NCBI RefSeq assembly: GCF_022095675.1
Contig: NZ_JAHYSG010000009.1
Location: 62,001 to 126,000 of the forward strand
Source: Dactylosporangium sp. AC04546
GTDB taxonomy: Bacteria > Actinomycetota > Actinomycetes > Mycobacteriales > Micromonosporaceae
Length of the DNA: 64,000 nucleotides
Reading direction: 5' to 3'
The notes beneath the pieces were generated by a model. The model saw only the letters and a program-made list of their open reading frames with translations. It was not told where the DNA came from and searched no databases. Shown piece by piece: positions 1 to 9,419 of the stretch; position 1 is the first letter of the stretch; each line of letters opens with the position of its first letter. Both the position numbers and the translations under genes were made by a program.

Positions 1-1752
1 GCCACCATCGGCTGGAGCGTCGACCTGCTCGACGACGAGGCCCGCGCGATGTTCGCCGCCCTGTTCGTCTTCGCCGCGCCGTTCACGGTCGCCGCCGCGC
101 ACGCGGTCGCGTGCCCGGACCACACGCTCGCCGCCGCGGCGCGCGTGCTCGCGACGCTGGCCGACCAGCACCTGCTGTACGTCGAGCCCGGCAACCCGAC
201 GAGGTACCACTTCCAGGAAGTCGTGCGCCAGTTCGCCGCGGAACTGCTGGCCGACGCCGCTGGTGAGCTGGAGCAGCGCCACGCACGGTGGGCGGCCGCC
301 GAGCTGACGTCGCTGGCCTCCGCCGAGCACGACGACGCCTGGTGCGCCAGGTTCGACCAGCTCGCGGTCGAGGTGCGCGCGGCGCTCGCCCGTCCGGTCG
401 ACGGCCGGCAGCTGGGCGAGTTCTTCGCCGAGGAGCTCGTGCAGCGCGGCCGCCTGGAGGAGGCGCAGCACCGCTTCGAAACCCTCGCGGCGACCAAAGC
501 CACGGACGCCCACGACCGGGTACACCTCCTGCGCCGGGGCGCCGCGGCGGCGGCAGCCCGGCTGGTGGGAGACGACGCGCTCCGGCTGCTCGACGAGGCC
601 GCGGCAGCCGCCACGGTGGCAGCGGATCCGGGTGCGGCCGCGGATGCGCTCGGCTGGTCGGTGATCTACGCGGCCTTCCACCCGGGGATCATGGCCAACC
701 CGCCCGAGCCGATCGACATCGAGCGTCGCCTTGCCGAGGCGCGGCGCCTGGCGCCGACGGGGTCGCCGGCCGAGGCGACCGTCGCCGCGGCGAGCGCCCT
801 GTGCCTGCCCAACGATGATCCCGAAGCGGAGGCCGCGGGCCGCCTCGCCGCCGAGCAGGCGATCGCGGCCGGGCTGCCCGTCGTCGCCTCCGCCGCCCTC
901 GACCGCGTCTGCGTCAGCCAGGTGCACCGTGGGAACTACGCCGGCGCGCTCGCCGCGGTGCGGGCCCGCGGCGTGCTCATGGATCCGCAGCCGTTGAGCG
1001 CTGCCACGGCGTACGCCTTCAACGACTACCTCCTGATGGGCTGCGAGGTCTCACTGGCTGCCGGTGATCTGCGTGGCGCGAAGGACTACGCCGAGCGCCT
1101 GGCCGTCCTCCCGTGCTACCGCGAGTACGTCCATCCCGCGCTGGCGCGCCGGCTCCAGGTCGACGCGCTGACCGGAGACCTGACCGGAGCCGTCGAACGA
1201 GGTGAGCGCTTCCTGGGCTCCTGGGAGCGGGCCGGTAGACACCGCGCGTCGACCCTCGCCGTCGGCGCCTACGCGCTCGCCCTGGTCCACGGGCTGCTGG
1301 GCGACGACCACCGGCGTGAGGCCTGGAGGAACGTCACCGAACACCTCCGTGACCGCCCGACGACGCCGACGGACGGCCCGGCCATCGGCTGGGCGGCGAC
1401 CTTCGACGCCTGGCTGCTGCTGCATCGCGACCAACCCCACGAGGCGTTGGCGCAGCTGTCCGCCGACCTGCACGACGCGACCTGGAGCACGAGCCCCACC
1501 CTCCTGTTGTGGCGGCCGTGGTACGCCGCCGCGTGGGCCGAAGCGGCAGCACTCACCGCATCCCCGGACCTGGACCAGCGCCTGGCGTCGGCGACCGTCG
1601 TCGCCCGCGGCAACCCCGTGGCCGCGGCCCTCGTCCGCCGGGCCGGAGCCCTCGCGCGAGGCGACCACGAGGAAGTGGCCGCACTCGCGGCCGTCTTCGA
1701 GGACCTGGGCGCGCTGTACCAGCGAGACCGCAGCCGTCAACTCAGCCGGTGA
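1..1752 (+). CDS. C-terminal part of a large AfsR/LuxR-type ATPase regulator (5' truncated)
   Basis: The reading frame is open from base 1, so the true start lies outside the window; 583 residues are visible. The first residues (IGWSVDLLDDEARAMF) match the helical stretch that follows the NTPase core in AfsR/SARP and LAL-type regulators, where a W-S-x-x-L-L-x-x-x-x-R-x-x-F pattern is typical. The rest is Ala/Leu-rich and helical, as in the TPR-like sensor half of these proteins. The C-terminus ends RDRSRQLSR with no helix-turn-helix, so any DNA-binding domain must be N-terminal, which favours the SARP/BTAD layout over LuxR. Walker motifs lie outside the window. It may be unrelated to the sugar operon that begins 130 bp downstream. 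Confidence 0.6.
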   Translation, partial: ATIGWSVDLLDDEARAMFAALFVFAAPFTVAAAHAVACPDHTLAAAARVLATLADQHLLYVEPGNPTRYHFQEVVRQFAAELLADAAGELEQRHARWAAAELTSLASAEHDDAWCARFDQLAVEVRAALARPVDGRQLGEFFAEELVQRGRLEEAQHRFETLAATKATDAHDRVHLLRRGAAAAAARLVGDDALRLLDEAAAAATVAADPGAAADALGWSVIYAAFHPGIMANPPEPIDIERRLAEARRLAPTGSPAEATVAAASALCLPNDDPEAEAAGRLAAEQAIAAGLPVVASAALDRVCVSQVHRGNYAGALAAVRARGVLMDPQPLSAATAYAFNDYLLMGCEVSLAAGDLRGAKDYAERLAVLPCYREYVHPALARRLQVDALTGDLTGAVERGERFLGSWERAGRHRASTLAVGAYALALVHGLLGDDHRREAWRNVTEHLRDRPTTPTDGPAIGWAATFDAWLLLHRDQPHEALAQLSADLHDATWSTSPTLLLWRPWYAAAWAEAAALTASPDLDQRLASATVVARGNPVAAALVRRAGALARGDHEEVAALAAVFEDLGALYQRDRSRQLSR

Positions 1753-1877
1753 CGGCGGATCCGAGCGGACCACTGCTGATCGCTGCCGCGTAGCCGTCCA
1801 CGCCGCGCGGCCATTTCCGGGCGGTTACCGAACTGTGTCCTTGACCTTGGGGGACCTGCGTGGGACTTTGTATCGCA

Positions 1878-1889
1878 ACTTAATGAAGT
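1878..1889. promoter_or_regulatory. possible ROK operator over start codon
   Basis: ACTT-AATG-AAGT is a short inverted repeat in an AT-rich patch just before and over the ROK start codon. It could be an autoregulatory site. With only four-base arms it may be chance. Confidence 0.2.
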
Positions 1890-3127
1890 GGGTGGACGAA
1901 GTGCCGTTGGCGAAGCATGGGGCCGGGCGAGATCTCTCCCGGTCGGCGGTGCTCGCGCTCCTCGGGAGCCGCGGGCCGATGTCCCGCGCGGACATCGCGC
2001 GTGAGCTCGGGCTCAGCCCAGCCGCTGTGTCGCAGATCATGCGCCGGCTGCTCGAGCAGCGGATGGTCGAGGAGGTCGCGCAGGCGCCGTCCAGCGGCGG
2101 GCGGCCCGGGTCGCTCATCGGCCTCGTGGGCGAGGCCGGCCGGGCGCTCGGGGTCAAGGTCGCGGCCGACCACCTCGTGATCGTCAACGTCCGGCTCGAC
2201 GGGCAGATGCTCAGCAGCACCACCCTGGCGTTCGACGCGATGGCCCCCGACGCGCTGACCAGGCTCGCCACCGAGCTGGCGCCCCACACGCACCTCGACC
2301 CCGGGCTGCCCAAGCTCCTCGGCGTCGGCGTGGCGGTGCCGGGCGTCGTGCCGCGGCCCGACAAGGGCATCGTCGACGCCGACGTGCTGCAGTGGCGCCG
2401 GCTGCCGGTCGGCCGGCACCTGCGCGGTGCCCTCGGGCTGCCGGTCGTGGTGGAGAACGACGTCAACGCCCTCGCCGTCGCCGAGGTGCTCTACGGCCAC
2501 GGCCGCGAGGCGGACGACTTCCTCGTGCTGACCATCGGCCGCGGCATCGGCCTGAGCATCGTCGCCGACCGCTCGGTGTACCGGGGCGGCAAGGGCGGCG
2601 CCGGTGAGTTCGGGCACGTGCCGATGGACGACCAGGGGCCGCTGTGCCAGTGCGGCCGGCACGGCTGCCTGGAGGCGTGGCTCGGCGAGCCGGCGCTGGA
2701 GCGCATCGCCCGCGCCGGTGGGGTGATCGGCCCGCGCCAGGGGTTCGCCGCGCTCGTCGCGGCCGCCGACCGCGGTGACGGGCACGCCGTCGAGATCTTC
2801 GCCGACGCCGGGCGGCTGCTCGGCCGGGCGGTCGCCGGCGCCGCGAACATGCTCGACCCGGCACGGATCGTCCTCGCCGGCGAGGGCGTCGCGCACTGGA
2901 TCCACTGGGACGCGACGTTCCGCGCCGAGTTCGCCCGCCGCCAGGTCCGCGGCGGCGACGGGATCGACGTGGTGGTGCACAACTGGGACGACAGCAGCTG
3001 GGCGCAGGGCGCGGCGGCGCTGGTGCTCGCCGCGCCGTTCGACCTCGACGGGTTCGGCGGCGAACAGGCGAACCTCGTCGTCGCCCGCCTGCACGGCGCC
3101 GACGGCGCCGACGGGACGGTGGAGTGA
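1883..3127 (+). CDS. ROK-family transcriptional repressor
   Basis: This 414-residue protein has an N-terminal winged helix (about residues 15-70, with SRADIARELGLSPAAVSQIMRRL) followed by a ROK/ASKHA sugar-binding domain. The ROK zinc motif CQCGRHGC is present, as is the E-N-D-V-N-A core. I chose ATG 1883. GTG 1835 is an in-frame alternative, and neither has a clear Shine-Dalgarno. The stop overlaps the start of the downstream permease, so repressor and transporter are translated together. By family precedent it should repress this transporter/glycosidase operon and be released by a sugar. A short inverted repeat, ACTT-AATG-AAGT at 1878-1889, spans the start codon and could be its operator. 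Confidence 0.88.
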   Translation: MKWVDEVPLAKHGAGRDLSRSAVLALLGSRGPMSRADIARELGLSPAAVSQIMRRLLEQRMVEEVAQAPSSGGRPGSLIGLVGEAGRALGVKVAADHLVIVNVRLDGQMLSSTTLAFDAMAPDALTRLATELAPHTHLDPGLPKLLGVGVAVPGVVPRPDKGIVDADVLQWRRLPVGRHLRGALGLPVVVENDVNALAVAEVLYGHGREADDFLVLTIGRGIGLSIVADRSVYRGGKGGAGEFGHVPMDDQGPLCQCGRHGCLEAWLGEPALERIARAGGVIGPRQGFAALVAAADRGDGHAVEIFADAGRLLGRAVAGAANMLDPARIVLAGEGVAHWIHWDATFRAEFARRQVRGGDGIDVVVHNWDDSSWAQGAAALVLAAPFDLDGFGGEQANLVVARLHGADGADGTVE

Positions 3128-4008
3128 TGGTCGGCCCGCGCGGGTTGCGCAAGGCCGCCGTCGTCGCGCTGTTCCTGCTGCCGAGCGCCGTCCCGCTGCT
3201 GCTGTTCACGATCGTGCCGATGTTCGGCGCGGCCTGGATCAGCCTGCACGACTGGAACCTGCAGTCGCCGATGCGGTGGACAGGCCTGGACAACTACACC
3301 CGGCTGCTCGGCGACGCCGCCACCCGCGACGCGCTGCTGCACACGCTGTACTTCCTGGGCCTGTACCTGCCCCTGGTCTACGTGGTGGGCCTCACGCTCG
3401 CCGTCGGGCTCAACCGCCGGTTCCCCGGGCGCAACCTGCTGCGCTCGATGTACTTCCTGCCGGTCGTCACCAGCTGGGTCGTCGTCGCGCTGACCTGGAA
3501 GTGGCTGCTGAACCCGGCCAACGGCCTGGTCAACCAGGCCCTGGAGGCCGTCGGCATCCCCGGGCCGGGCTGGTGGGCGTCGGCGGGCTGGGCGATCCCG
3601 TCCGCGGTCGTCGCGTCGGTGTGGAAGGACGCCGGGTTCGTCATGGTCATCCTGCTGGCCGGCCTGCAGAGCATCCCGGAGGAGTACCTCGAGGCCGCCC
3701 GCCTCGACGGCGCGTCGGCGTGGCAGACCTTCTGGCGCGTCACGTTCCCGCTGCTGACCCCGTCGAGCTACTTCGTGGTGGTGATCTCGCTGATCAGCGG
3801 GTTCCAGGTCTTCGACCAGATCTACGTCATGACCGGCGGCGGGCCGGCCGGTGCCTCCCGGCCGCTGGTCGAGCAGATCTACGACCTGACGTTCCGCTAC
3901 GGCGACGCCGGCGGCGCGTCGGCCCTGAGCCTGATGCTGTTCGCGCTGATCCTGGTGGTCACCGTCGTCCAGCAGCGCCTGCAGCGGCGGTGGGTGACCT
4001 ATGTCTAG
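3124..4008 (+). CDS. CUT1 sugar ABC transporter permease (MalF-like)
   Basis: This 294-residue protein is a six-helix inner-membrane permease of the carbohydrate-uptake-1 class. The ATPase-docking EAA loop is visible near residues 183-205 (EEYLEAARLDGASAWQTFWR), followed by the G-containing segment typical of MalF/UgpA homologues. The start is GTG 3124, immediately followed by ATG 3127, overlapping the stop of the ROK gene. The end overlaps the next permease by 8 bp. No ATPase gene is present in the operon. Actinomycete CUT1 systems commonly borrow a shared MsiK-type ATPase encoded elsewhere. Confidence 0.93.
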   Translation: MMVGPRGLRKAAVVALFLLPSAVPLLLFTIVPMFGAAWISLHDWNLQSPMRWTGLDNYTRLLGDAATRDALLHTLYFLGLYLPLVYVVGLTLAVGLNRRFPGRNLLRSMYFLPVVTSWVVVALTWKWLLNPANGLVNQALEAVGIPGPGWWASAGWAIPSAVVASVWKDAGFVMVILLAGLQSIPEEYLEAARLDGASAWQTFWRVTFPLLTPSSYFVVVISLISGFQVFDQIYVMTGGGPAGASRPLVEQIYDLTFRYGDAGGASALSLMLFALILVVTVVQQRLQRRWVTYV

Positions 4009-4804
4009 GCGCCTGCTCGCCGCGGTGCTCGCCGTCGGCGCACTGCTCATGATCTTCCCGTTCGTCTGGACCTTCGTCACCTCGATCACCGCCGGCGGAG
4101 ACGTGCTCACCACGCCCCGCCTGATCCCCGAGCAGGCCGGCCTCGACGGGTACCGAAAACTCTTCGAGGTCCTGCCGTTCTGGCGGATCACGCTGAACAG
4201 CCTCGTGCTGGCCGCGGTCTCCACGGCGCTGCTGCTCATCACCAGCTCCACGGCGGCCTATGCCTTCGCGCGGCTCGACTTCCCCGGCAAGAACGTCGTC
4301 TTCGTCGGCTACCTCGCGACGCTGATGATCCCCATGCAGGTGCTCGTCGTGCCGCTGTTCATCGAGGTCCGCGCGTTCGACCTGGTCGACACGTACGCCT
4401 CGCTCATCGTCCCGACGATCGCCTCCGCGTTCGGCGTGTTCCTGCTGCGCCAGTCCGTCGCCGTGCTGCCCAAGGAGCTCGACGAGGCGGCGTTCGTCGA
4501 CGGGGCCGGACACATCCGCATCTTCCTGCGGATCACGCTGCCGCTGATCCGCCCCGCCCTGGTGACCTACGGGCTGTTCGCGTTCATGTCCAGCTGGAAC
4601 GCGTTCCTGTGGCCGCTCGTCGTCATCCGCTCCCGCGAGTTCATGACCCTGCCGCTGGGCCTGGCCAGCCTCAGCGGCGAGTACACCGTCCAGTGGAACG
4701 CCATCATGGCCGGCTCGGTCGTGAGCATCGTTCCCATCCTCGCCCTGTACGCCGTGGCGCAGAAGCACATCGTGCAGAGCGTCGCCCAGGCCGGCCTCAA
4801 GTAG
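4001..4804 (+). CDS. CUT1 sugar ABC transporter permease (MalG-like)
   Basis: This is a 267-residue multi-spanning permease, partner of the preceding one. The EAA motif is clear (KELDEAAFVDGAGHIRIFLR, about residues 162-181). It begins with ATG inside the end of the upstream permease (8-bp overlap), indicating translational coupling. It should form the heterodimeric channel with the 3124-4008 product and receive substrate from the lipoprotein encoded next. Confidence 0.93.
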   Translation: MSRRLLAAVLAVGALLMIFPFVWTFVTSITAGGDVLTTPRLIPEQAGLDGYRKLFEVLPFWRITLNSLVLAAVSTALLLITSSTAAYAFARLDFPGKNVVFVGYLATLMIPMQVLVVPLFIEVRAFDLVDTYASLIVPTIASAFGVFLLRQSVAVLPKELDEAAFVDGAGHIRIFLRITLPLIRPALVTYGLFAFMSSWNAFLWPLVVIRSREFMTLPLGLASLSGEYTVQWNAIMAGSVVSIVPILALYAVAQKHIVQSVAQAGLK

Positions 4805-4838
4805 CCAGACACCCCACACCCCGATTGTGAGGACCAGC

Positions 4839-6116
4839 ATGTCCGCTCGACCCCGGCTCCGGTTACACCGGGCCGTCGCCCTGATCGCCGTCGCCGCGCT
4901 CGCCCTCGCCGGATGCTCGAAGGGCTCCGCCACGAAGGACACCTCCGAGGGCGGCGTCACCACGGTCCGCTACCTGACGTTCTCCGCGGCGCCGGACCAC
5001 CTCGACGACCTCAACAGCATCGTCGCCGCGTTCGAGAAGGCCAACCCCGACGTCAAGATCTCCGTGCAGACCGCGCCGTACAAGGACTACTTCACCCAGC
5101 TGCAGACCTCGATCGCCGGCGGCACCGCGCCCGACGCCTTCGAACTGGACTACCAGAACTTCGTCACCTACGCCCAGGCCGGCTCCCTCGCCGACCTCGC
5201 CGGCCCGGCCGCCAACGACAAGACGTGGCAGCCCTCGGTGCTCTCGCCCGCCGCGCTCGACGCGTTCAAGCACGGCGGCAAGCAGTACGGGCTCCCCGAG
5301 TCCTTCTCGACCGTCGTGCTCATCTACAACAAGGCGCTGTTCGACGCCGCCGGCGTGGCCTACCCGACGGCCGACTGGAAGTGGTCGGACGAGACGGCCG
5401 CCGCGCAGAAGCTCACCGACAAGGCCAAGGGCATCTACGGCGACTACCAGCCGGTCAGCTTCTACGAGTTCTACAAGTCCGTGAACCAGGCCGGCGGCAC
5501 GTTCCTCAGCGCCGACGGCAAGTCGGCCACGTTCAACAGCCCGCAGGGCGTCGCGGCGGCGAAATGGCTCATCGGCAAGCCCGGCGCGACGATGCCGACG
5601 CTGACCGAGATCGGCAACACCCCGGACTTCGACACCAACCTGTTCAAGGCCGGCAAGCTCGCGATGTGGCACAACGGCAACTGGCAGTTCGACACGCTCA
5701 AGAGTGTGCCGTTCGGCTGGGACGTGGTGGTCGAGCCCGGCGACGCGCAGAAGGCCAGCGCCGTGTTCCAGAACGGTGTCGCGGTGTCGGCGAAGAGCAG
5801 CCACCAGGACGCCGCGTTCCGCTGGCTGAACTTCCTCACCACGTCCGAGCAGACCGTCACCGCGCGGATCAACTCGTCGTGGGAGCTGCCGCCGCTCGCC
5901 GACGCCTCGAAGCTGTCCGGCTACCTCGACAAGACGCCGCCGTCGAACCGTAAGGCGGTCATGGACGCGCTGGGCAAGCAGTCGCTGCTGCCGGTCATCG
6001 CCAAGGAACAGCAGATGCAGGACATCGTCAACGACGCCCTGACCAAGGCGGCCGCCGGTGCGGACCTGCAGAAGACCCTCGACGACGCGGCCAAGCAGGT
6101 CACGGCCCTGCTCTGA
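4839..6116 (+). CDS. CUT1 sugar-binding lipoprotein (family 1 solute-binding protein)
   Basis: This 425-residue protein has a type II signal peptide with lipobox LAGC; the lipidated cysteine is residue 26. The mature part starts with VRYLTFSAAPDHLDDLNSIV and contains the family 1 pattern KANPDVKISVQTAPYKDYFT, typical of maltose/oligosaccharide-binding proteins. I chose ATG 4839 because GAGGA at 4829-4833 is correctly spaced; GTG 4827 is less likely. Its place between permeases and two glycosidases suggests it binds an alpha-glucooligosaccharide that is then cut inside the cell. Confidence 0.92.
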   Translation: MSARPRLRLHRAVALIAVAALALAGCSKGSATKDTSEGGVTTVRYLTFSAAPDHLDDLNSIVAAFEKANPDVKISVQTAPYKDYFTQLQTSIAGGTAPDAFELDYQNFVTYAQAGSLADLAGPAANDKTWQPSVLSPAALDAFKHGGKQYGLPESFSTVVLIYNKALFDAAGVAYPTADWKWSDETAAAQKLTDKAKGIYGDYQPVSFYEFYKSVNQAGGTFLSADGKSATFNSPQGVAAAKWLIGKPGATMPTLTEIGNTPDFDTNLFKAGKLAMWHNGNWQFDTLKSVPFGWDVVVEPGDAQKASAVFQNGVAVSAKSSHQDAAFRWLNFLTTSEQTVTARINSSWELPPLADASKLSGYLDKTPPSNRKAVMDALGKQSLLPVIAKEQQMQDIVNDALTKAAAGADLQKTLDDAAKQVTALL

Positions 6117-6147
6117 CGGCCATTCCTAGCAGCGTAAGGAACAGCAC

Positions 6148-7218
6148 ATGCGCGACCTGGTCGAGCACAGCATCAAGGTGATCAACCGCGAGCAGGCGCC
6201 GAGCGGCGCCTACCCCGCCTGTTCGAACTTCCCCGTGTACGGCTACGCGTGGCTGCGCGACGGCGCGTTCGTCGCCGACGGTCTGCGGGCGCACGGCATC
6301 GTCGACGGGCCGCGGGCCTTCCACGAGTGGACGGCCCGGGTCGTCGGCGAGCGCGCGGGGCGGATCGAGGCGGTCGTCGCGGCGCTCGCCGCCGATGAGG
6401 AGGTCGACCAGGCGCGTTTCCTGCCCACCCGCTACACCCTCGACGGCGAGGACGGGTCCGAGTCCTGGTGGGACTTCCAGCTCGACGGCTACGGCACCTG
6501 GCTGTGGACGCTGGAGCGCCACCTCGCCGGAACCTCCGACCGCGCGTTCGCGGAGGCGGTCGCCCTGACGGTGCGCTACCTCTGCGCCGCGTGGCGGCTG
6601 CCCTGCTACGACTGGTGGGAGGAGCACGCCGAGCGGGTGCACGTCGCCACGCTCGCGTCGGTCGAGGCCGGGCTGCGCGCGGCGACGCGCACCGGGCTGC
6701 TCGGCGACGGCGACGCCGGCGCGGCGATGTCCGCCGCCGACGAGATCGCCGCGGTCATCGCCGGGGAGGGCAGCGTCGACGGGCGGCTGCGCAAGTGGCT
6801 CGGCTCCGACGCCGTCGACGGCAGCCTCCTCGCCGCCGTCGCGCCGTTGCGGGTCGTGGACGACGCCACGGCGGCGCGCACGGTCGCCGCCGTGGAGCGC
6901 GACCTGCTCGACGACGGCGGTGTGCACCGGTTCCGGGCCGACGTGTTCTACGGCGGCGGGCGGTGGCCGGTCCTGGCCGGCCTGCTCGGGCAGGCGTACC
7001 TCCGGCTCGGCCGGACCGGCGACGCCGGCCGCCAGCTCGCCTGGATCGCCGGCACCGCCGCGCCCAACGGCGACCTGCCGGAGCAGGTCAGCGACCGGCT
7101 GCTGCACCCGGAGCACCGCCAGGAGTGGCTCGACCGGTGGGGTCCGGTCGCGACCCCGCTGCTGTGGTCGCACGGCGCGTTCCTGTCCCTCGCCGCCGAA
7201 CTGGAGGTGACCCTGTGA
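6148..7218 (+). CDS. GH15 glucohydrolase, catalytic domain only
   Basis: This 356-residue protein matches the (alpha/alpha)6 barrel of GH15 glucoamylase-like enzymes. YAWLRDGAF near the N-terminus is the substrate-pocket motif. YDWWEEH (E158, with E159) aligns with the general-acid WEE motif, and LPEQ (E312) followed by PLLWSHGAF aligns with the general-base region. No signal peptide is visible, so it should act in the cytoplasm. The N-terminal beta-sandwich of bacterial glucoamylases is missing. That short build is known for isomaltose-type glucohydrolases of GH15, which supports isomalto- or short alpha-glucooligosaccharides as substrate (inference). The stop overlaps the start of the GH31 gene. 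Confidence 0.8.
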   Translation: MRDLVEHSIKVINREQAPSGAYPACSNFPVYGYAWLRDGAFVADGLRAHGIVDGPRAFHEWTARVVGERAGRIEAVVAALAADEEVDQARFLPTRYTLDGEDGSESWWDFQLDGYGTWLWTLERHLAGTSDRAFAEAVALTVRYLCAAWRLPCYDWWEEHAERVHVATLASVEAGLRAATRTGLLGDGDAGAAMSAADEIAAVIAGEGSVDGRLRKWLGSDAVDGSLLAAVAPLRVVDDATAARTVAAVERDLLDDGGVHRFRADVFYGGGRWPVLAGLLGQAYLRLGRTGDAGRQLAWIAGTAAPNGDLPEQVSDRLLHPEHRQEWLDRWGPVATPLLWSHGAFLSLAAELEVTL

Positions 7219-9392
7219 TCCGGCACCGGCCTTTCGGCTCCGGCCACGCCTACCAGCCGTCCATCGACCAGCGCCTGCCGGTGCGGCCCCTCGCGGGCGA
7301 GCCGGTGAACCTCGGCGTCGCCGCCGCCGCGTCCGTCACCTCGGTGCGCTGCGAGTGGGACGGCGGCGGGTTCGACCTGCACCGCGAGGGCGCGCCGACT
7401 GGGCCGACGGCCGGAGCCGAGGGGCACCTCGCCACGGCCGCCGCCGGGCAGCGGGGCCGCAGCGTCCGCTGGGCCGCCGACAGCCCGCCGCTGCCCGCCG
7501 GTCGGCGGGTCCGGTACCGGTTCGTCGCCACCGACGGCACCCGCACCCGCCGCACCCGCTGGTTCGAGGTGGGCGGCGCCGCCTGGTCGCCGGCCGGGGG
7601 CACGCTCACCACCCACGGAACGAGCCGCCTCGTGCCGGACAGCACCTCGTGGCTCGTCGACCCCGACGGGGTCCACAAGGTGCGCTTCGCGCTGCGGCTG
7701 AGCGCCGGCGAGCACCTGGTCGGGTTCGGGGAGCGCTTCGACCGGCTCGACCAGCGCGGGCACGCACTCGACGCGACGGTCTTCGAGCAGTACAAGGGCC
7801 AGGGCGCCGCCGGGCGCACCTACCTGCCGATGCCGTTCGCGCACGTCCTCGGCGGCTCCGGGTGGGCGTTCCACGTCGACACCGCCGAGCGGACCTGGTT
7901 CGAGGCCGGCACGGACCTGTGGGTCGAGGCCGACGTGGTGGGCGGGCGCCTGGACGTCCGCTTCTACGACGGCACCCCCGGCGAGATCCTGCACCGGTGG
8001 CTCGGCGAGGTCGGCCGGCCGCAGCCGCTGCCCGACTGGGTGTTCCGGCTGTGGGCCAGCGGCAACGAGTGGAACACCCAGGAGCGGGTGAGCACCGAGA
8101 TGGCGCTGCACCGCAAGCACGACATCCCGGTCGGGGTCGTGGTCGTCGAGGCGTGGAGCGACGAGTCGACGTTCGTGGCGTTCCGCGACGCGCGGTACGA
8201 GGTCCACGACGACGGCCGCCCGCACGGCCTGGCCGACTTCACGTTCCCGCCGGACGGCGCCTGGCCGGACCCGAAGGGCATGGTCGACGACCTGCACGCC
8301 GACGGCGTCAAGGTCGTGCTGTGGCAGATTCCGCTGCACAAGATGCGCCCCCACCCGACCGGCCAGGCCGCCGCCGACGCCGCCACCATGGTGGCCCGCG
8401 GCTACGGGGTGCGCGAGGGCGACGGCCGGCCCTACCGCAACCGTGGCTGGTGGTTCCCGACCGCGCTCATGCCGGACCTCACCAGCGCCGAGGCGCGAGA
8501 CTGGTGGCTGGCGAAGCGACGCTACCTCGTGGAGGACGTCGGCATCGACGGGTTCAAGACCGACGGCGGCGAACACGCGTGGGGCCACGACCTGCGCTAC
8601 GCCGACGGCTCGGTCGGCGCCACCGGCAACAACCGCTTCCCGGTGCACTACGCCGCTGCGTACGGTGACCTGCTGCGCTCCTGCGGCAAGGCGCCGGTCA
8701 CGTTCAGCCGGGCGGGCTTCACCGGCTCGCAGGCGCACGGCGTGTTCTGGGCGGGCGACGAGGACTCCACGTGGGAGGCGATGCGGTCCTCGCTGCGGGC
8801 CGGGCTCACCGCGGCGGCGTGCGGGATCGTCTACTGGGGCTGGGACCTGGCCGGGTTCTCCGGGCCGGTCCCCTCGGCCGAGCTGTACCTGCGGGCCACG
8901 GCGATGTCGGCGTTCCTGCCGATCATGCAGTACCACTCGGAGTACAACCACCACCGCAGCCCGTCTCGCGACCGCACCCCGTGGAACATCGCCGCGCAGA
9001 CCGGCGACCCTGCGGTGCTGCCGGTGTTCCGCCGGTACGCCCACCTGCGCGAGCGGCTGGTGCCGTACCTCGCCTCCTCGGCGGCCCGAGCGGTCGAGAC
9101 CGGCTGGCCCATGCTGCGGTCGGTGTGCCTGGCCGCGCCGGACGACCCCGGCGCCTGGCAGCACCCGTACGACTACCTGCTCGGCGACGACCTGCTGGTC
9201 GCGCCGGTGGTCGCGGAGGGTGCCACGGCCCGGTCGGCCTACCTGCCGCACGGACGCTGGCTGGACCTGCGCACGCAGGAGGTGCTCGACGGCGGCCGCG
9301 TGGTGGAGGTCCCGGCCCCGGTCGACGAGATCCCGGTCTGGTGCCGCCTGGAGTCGGCGGATCGCCACCGCGACCTGTTCACCGCCGGCTGA
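7215..9392 (+). CDS. GH31 alpha-glycosidase
   Basis: This is a 725-residue protein without a signal peptide. Residues about 160-190 carry the N-terminal GH31 sandwich signature (GFGERFDRLDQRG). The barrel begins near PLPDWVFRLWASGNEWN. The nucleophile is D450 in GFKTDGGE, and D515 in FWAGDEDSTW fits the acid/base. KTDxGE resembles the YicI/alpha-xylosidase branch more than WxDMNE alpha-glucosidases, so alpha-xylosidase or an unusual alpha-glucosidase are both possible. The start is GTG 7215, overlapping the stop of the GH15 gene, so the two hydrolases are co-translated and likely act in sequence on the imported oligosaccharide. Confidence 0.88.
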   Translation: MIRHRPFGSGHAYQPSIDQRLPVRPLAGEPVNLGVAAAASVTSVRCEWDGGGFDLHREGAPTGPTAGAEGHLATAAAGQRGRSVRWAADSPPLPAGRRVRYRFVATDGTRTRRTRWFEVGGAAWSPAGGTLTTHGTSRLVPDSTSWLVDPDGVHKVRFALRLSAGEHLVGFGERFDRLDQRGHALDATVFEQYKGQGAAGRTYLPMPFAHVLGGSGWAFHVDTAERTWFEAGTDLWVEADVVGGRLDVRFYDGTPGEILHRWLGEVGRPQPLPDWVFRLWASGNEWNTQERVSTEMALHRKHDIPVGVVVVEAWSDESTFVAFRDARYEVHDDGRPHGLADFTFPPDGAWPDPKGMVDDLHADGVKVVLWQIPLHKMRPHPTGQAAADAATMVARGYGVREGDGRPYRNRGWWFPTALMPDLTSAEARDWWLAKRRYLVEDVGIDGFKTDGGEHAWGHDLRYADGSVGATGNNRFPVHYAAAYGDLLRSCGKAPVTFSRAGFTGSQAHGVFWAGDEDSTWEAMRSSLRAGLTAAACGIVYWGWDLAGFSGPVPSAELYLRATAMSAFLPIMQYHSEYNHHRSPSRDRTPWNIAAQTGDPAVLPVFRRYAHLRERLVPYLASSAARAVETGWPMLRSVCLAAPDDPGAWQHPYDYLLGDDLLVAPVVAEGATARSAYLPHGRWLDLRTQEVLDGGRVVEVPAPVDEIPVWCRLESADRHRDLFTAG

Positions 9393-9419
9393 CCGGAGTC
9401 GCGCGTTTCCGTAAGGTGC

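Noticed and set aside
2491..4251. Long open frame of 586 codons on the minus strand opposite the ROK gene and permeases
   Set aside because: The plus-strand proteins have clear family motifs and tight coupling. The antisense frame is low-complexity (Arg/His/Asp/Gln-rich), as expected from high-GC DNA.
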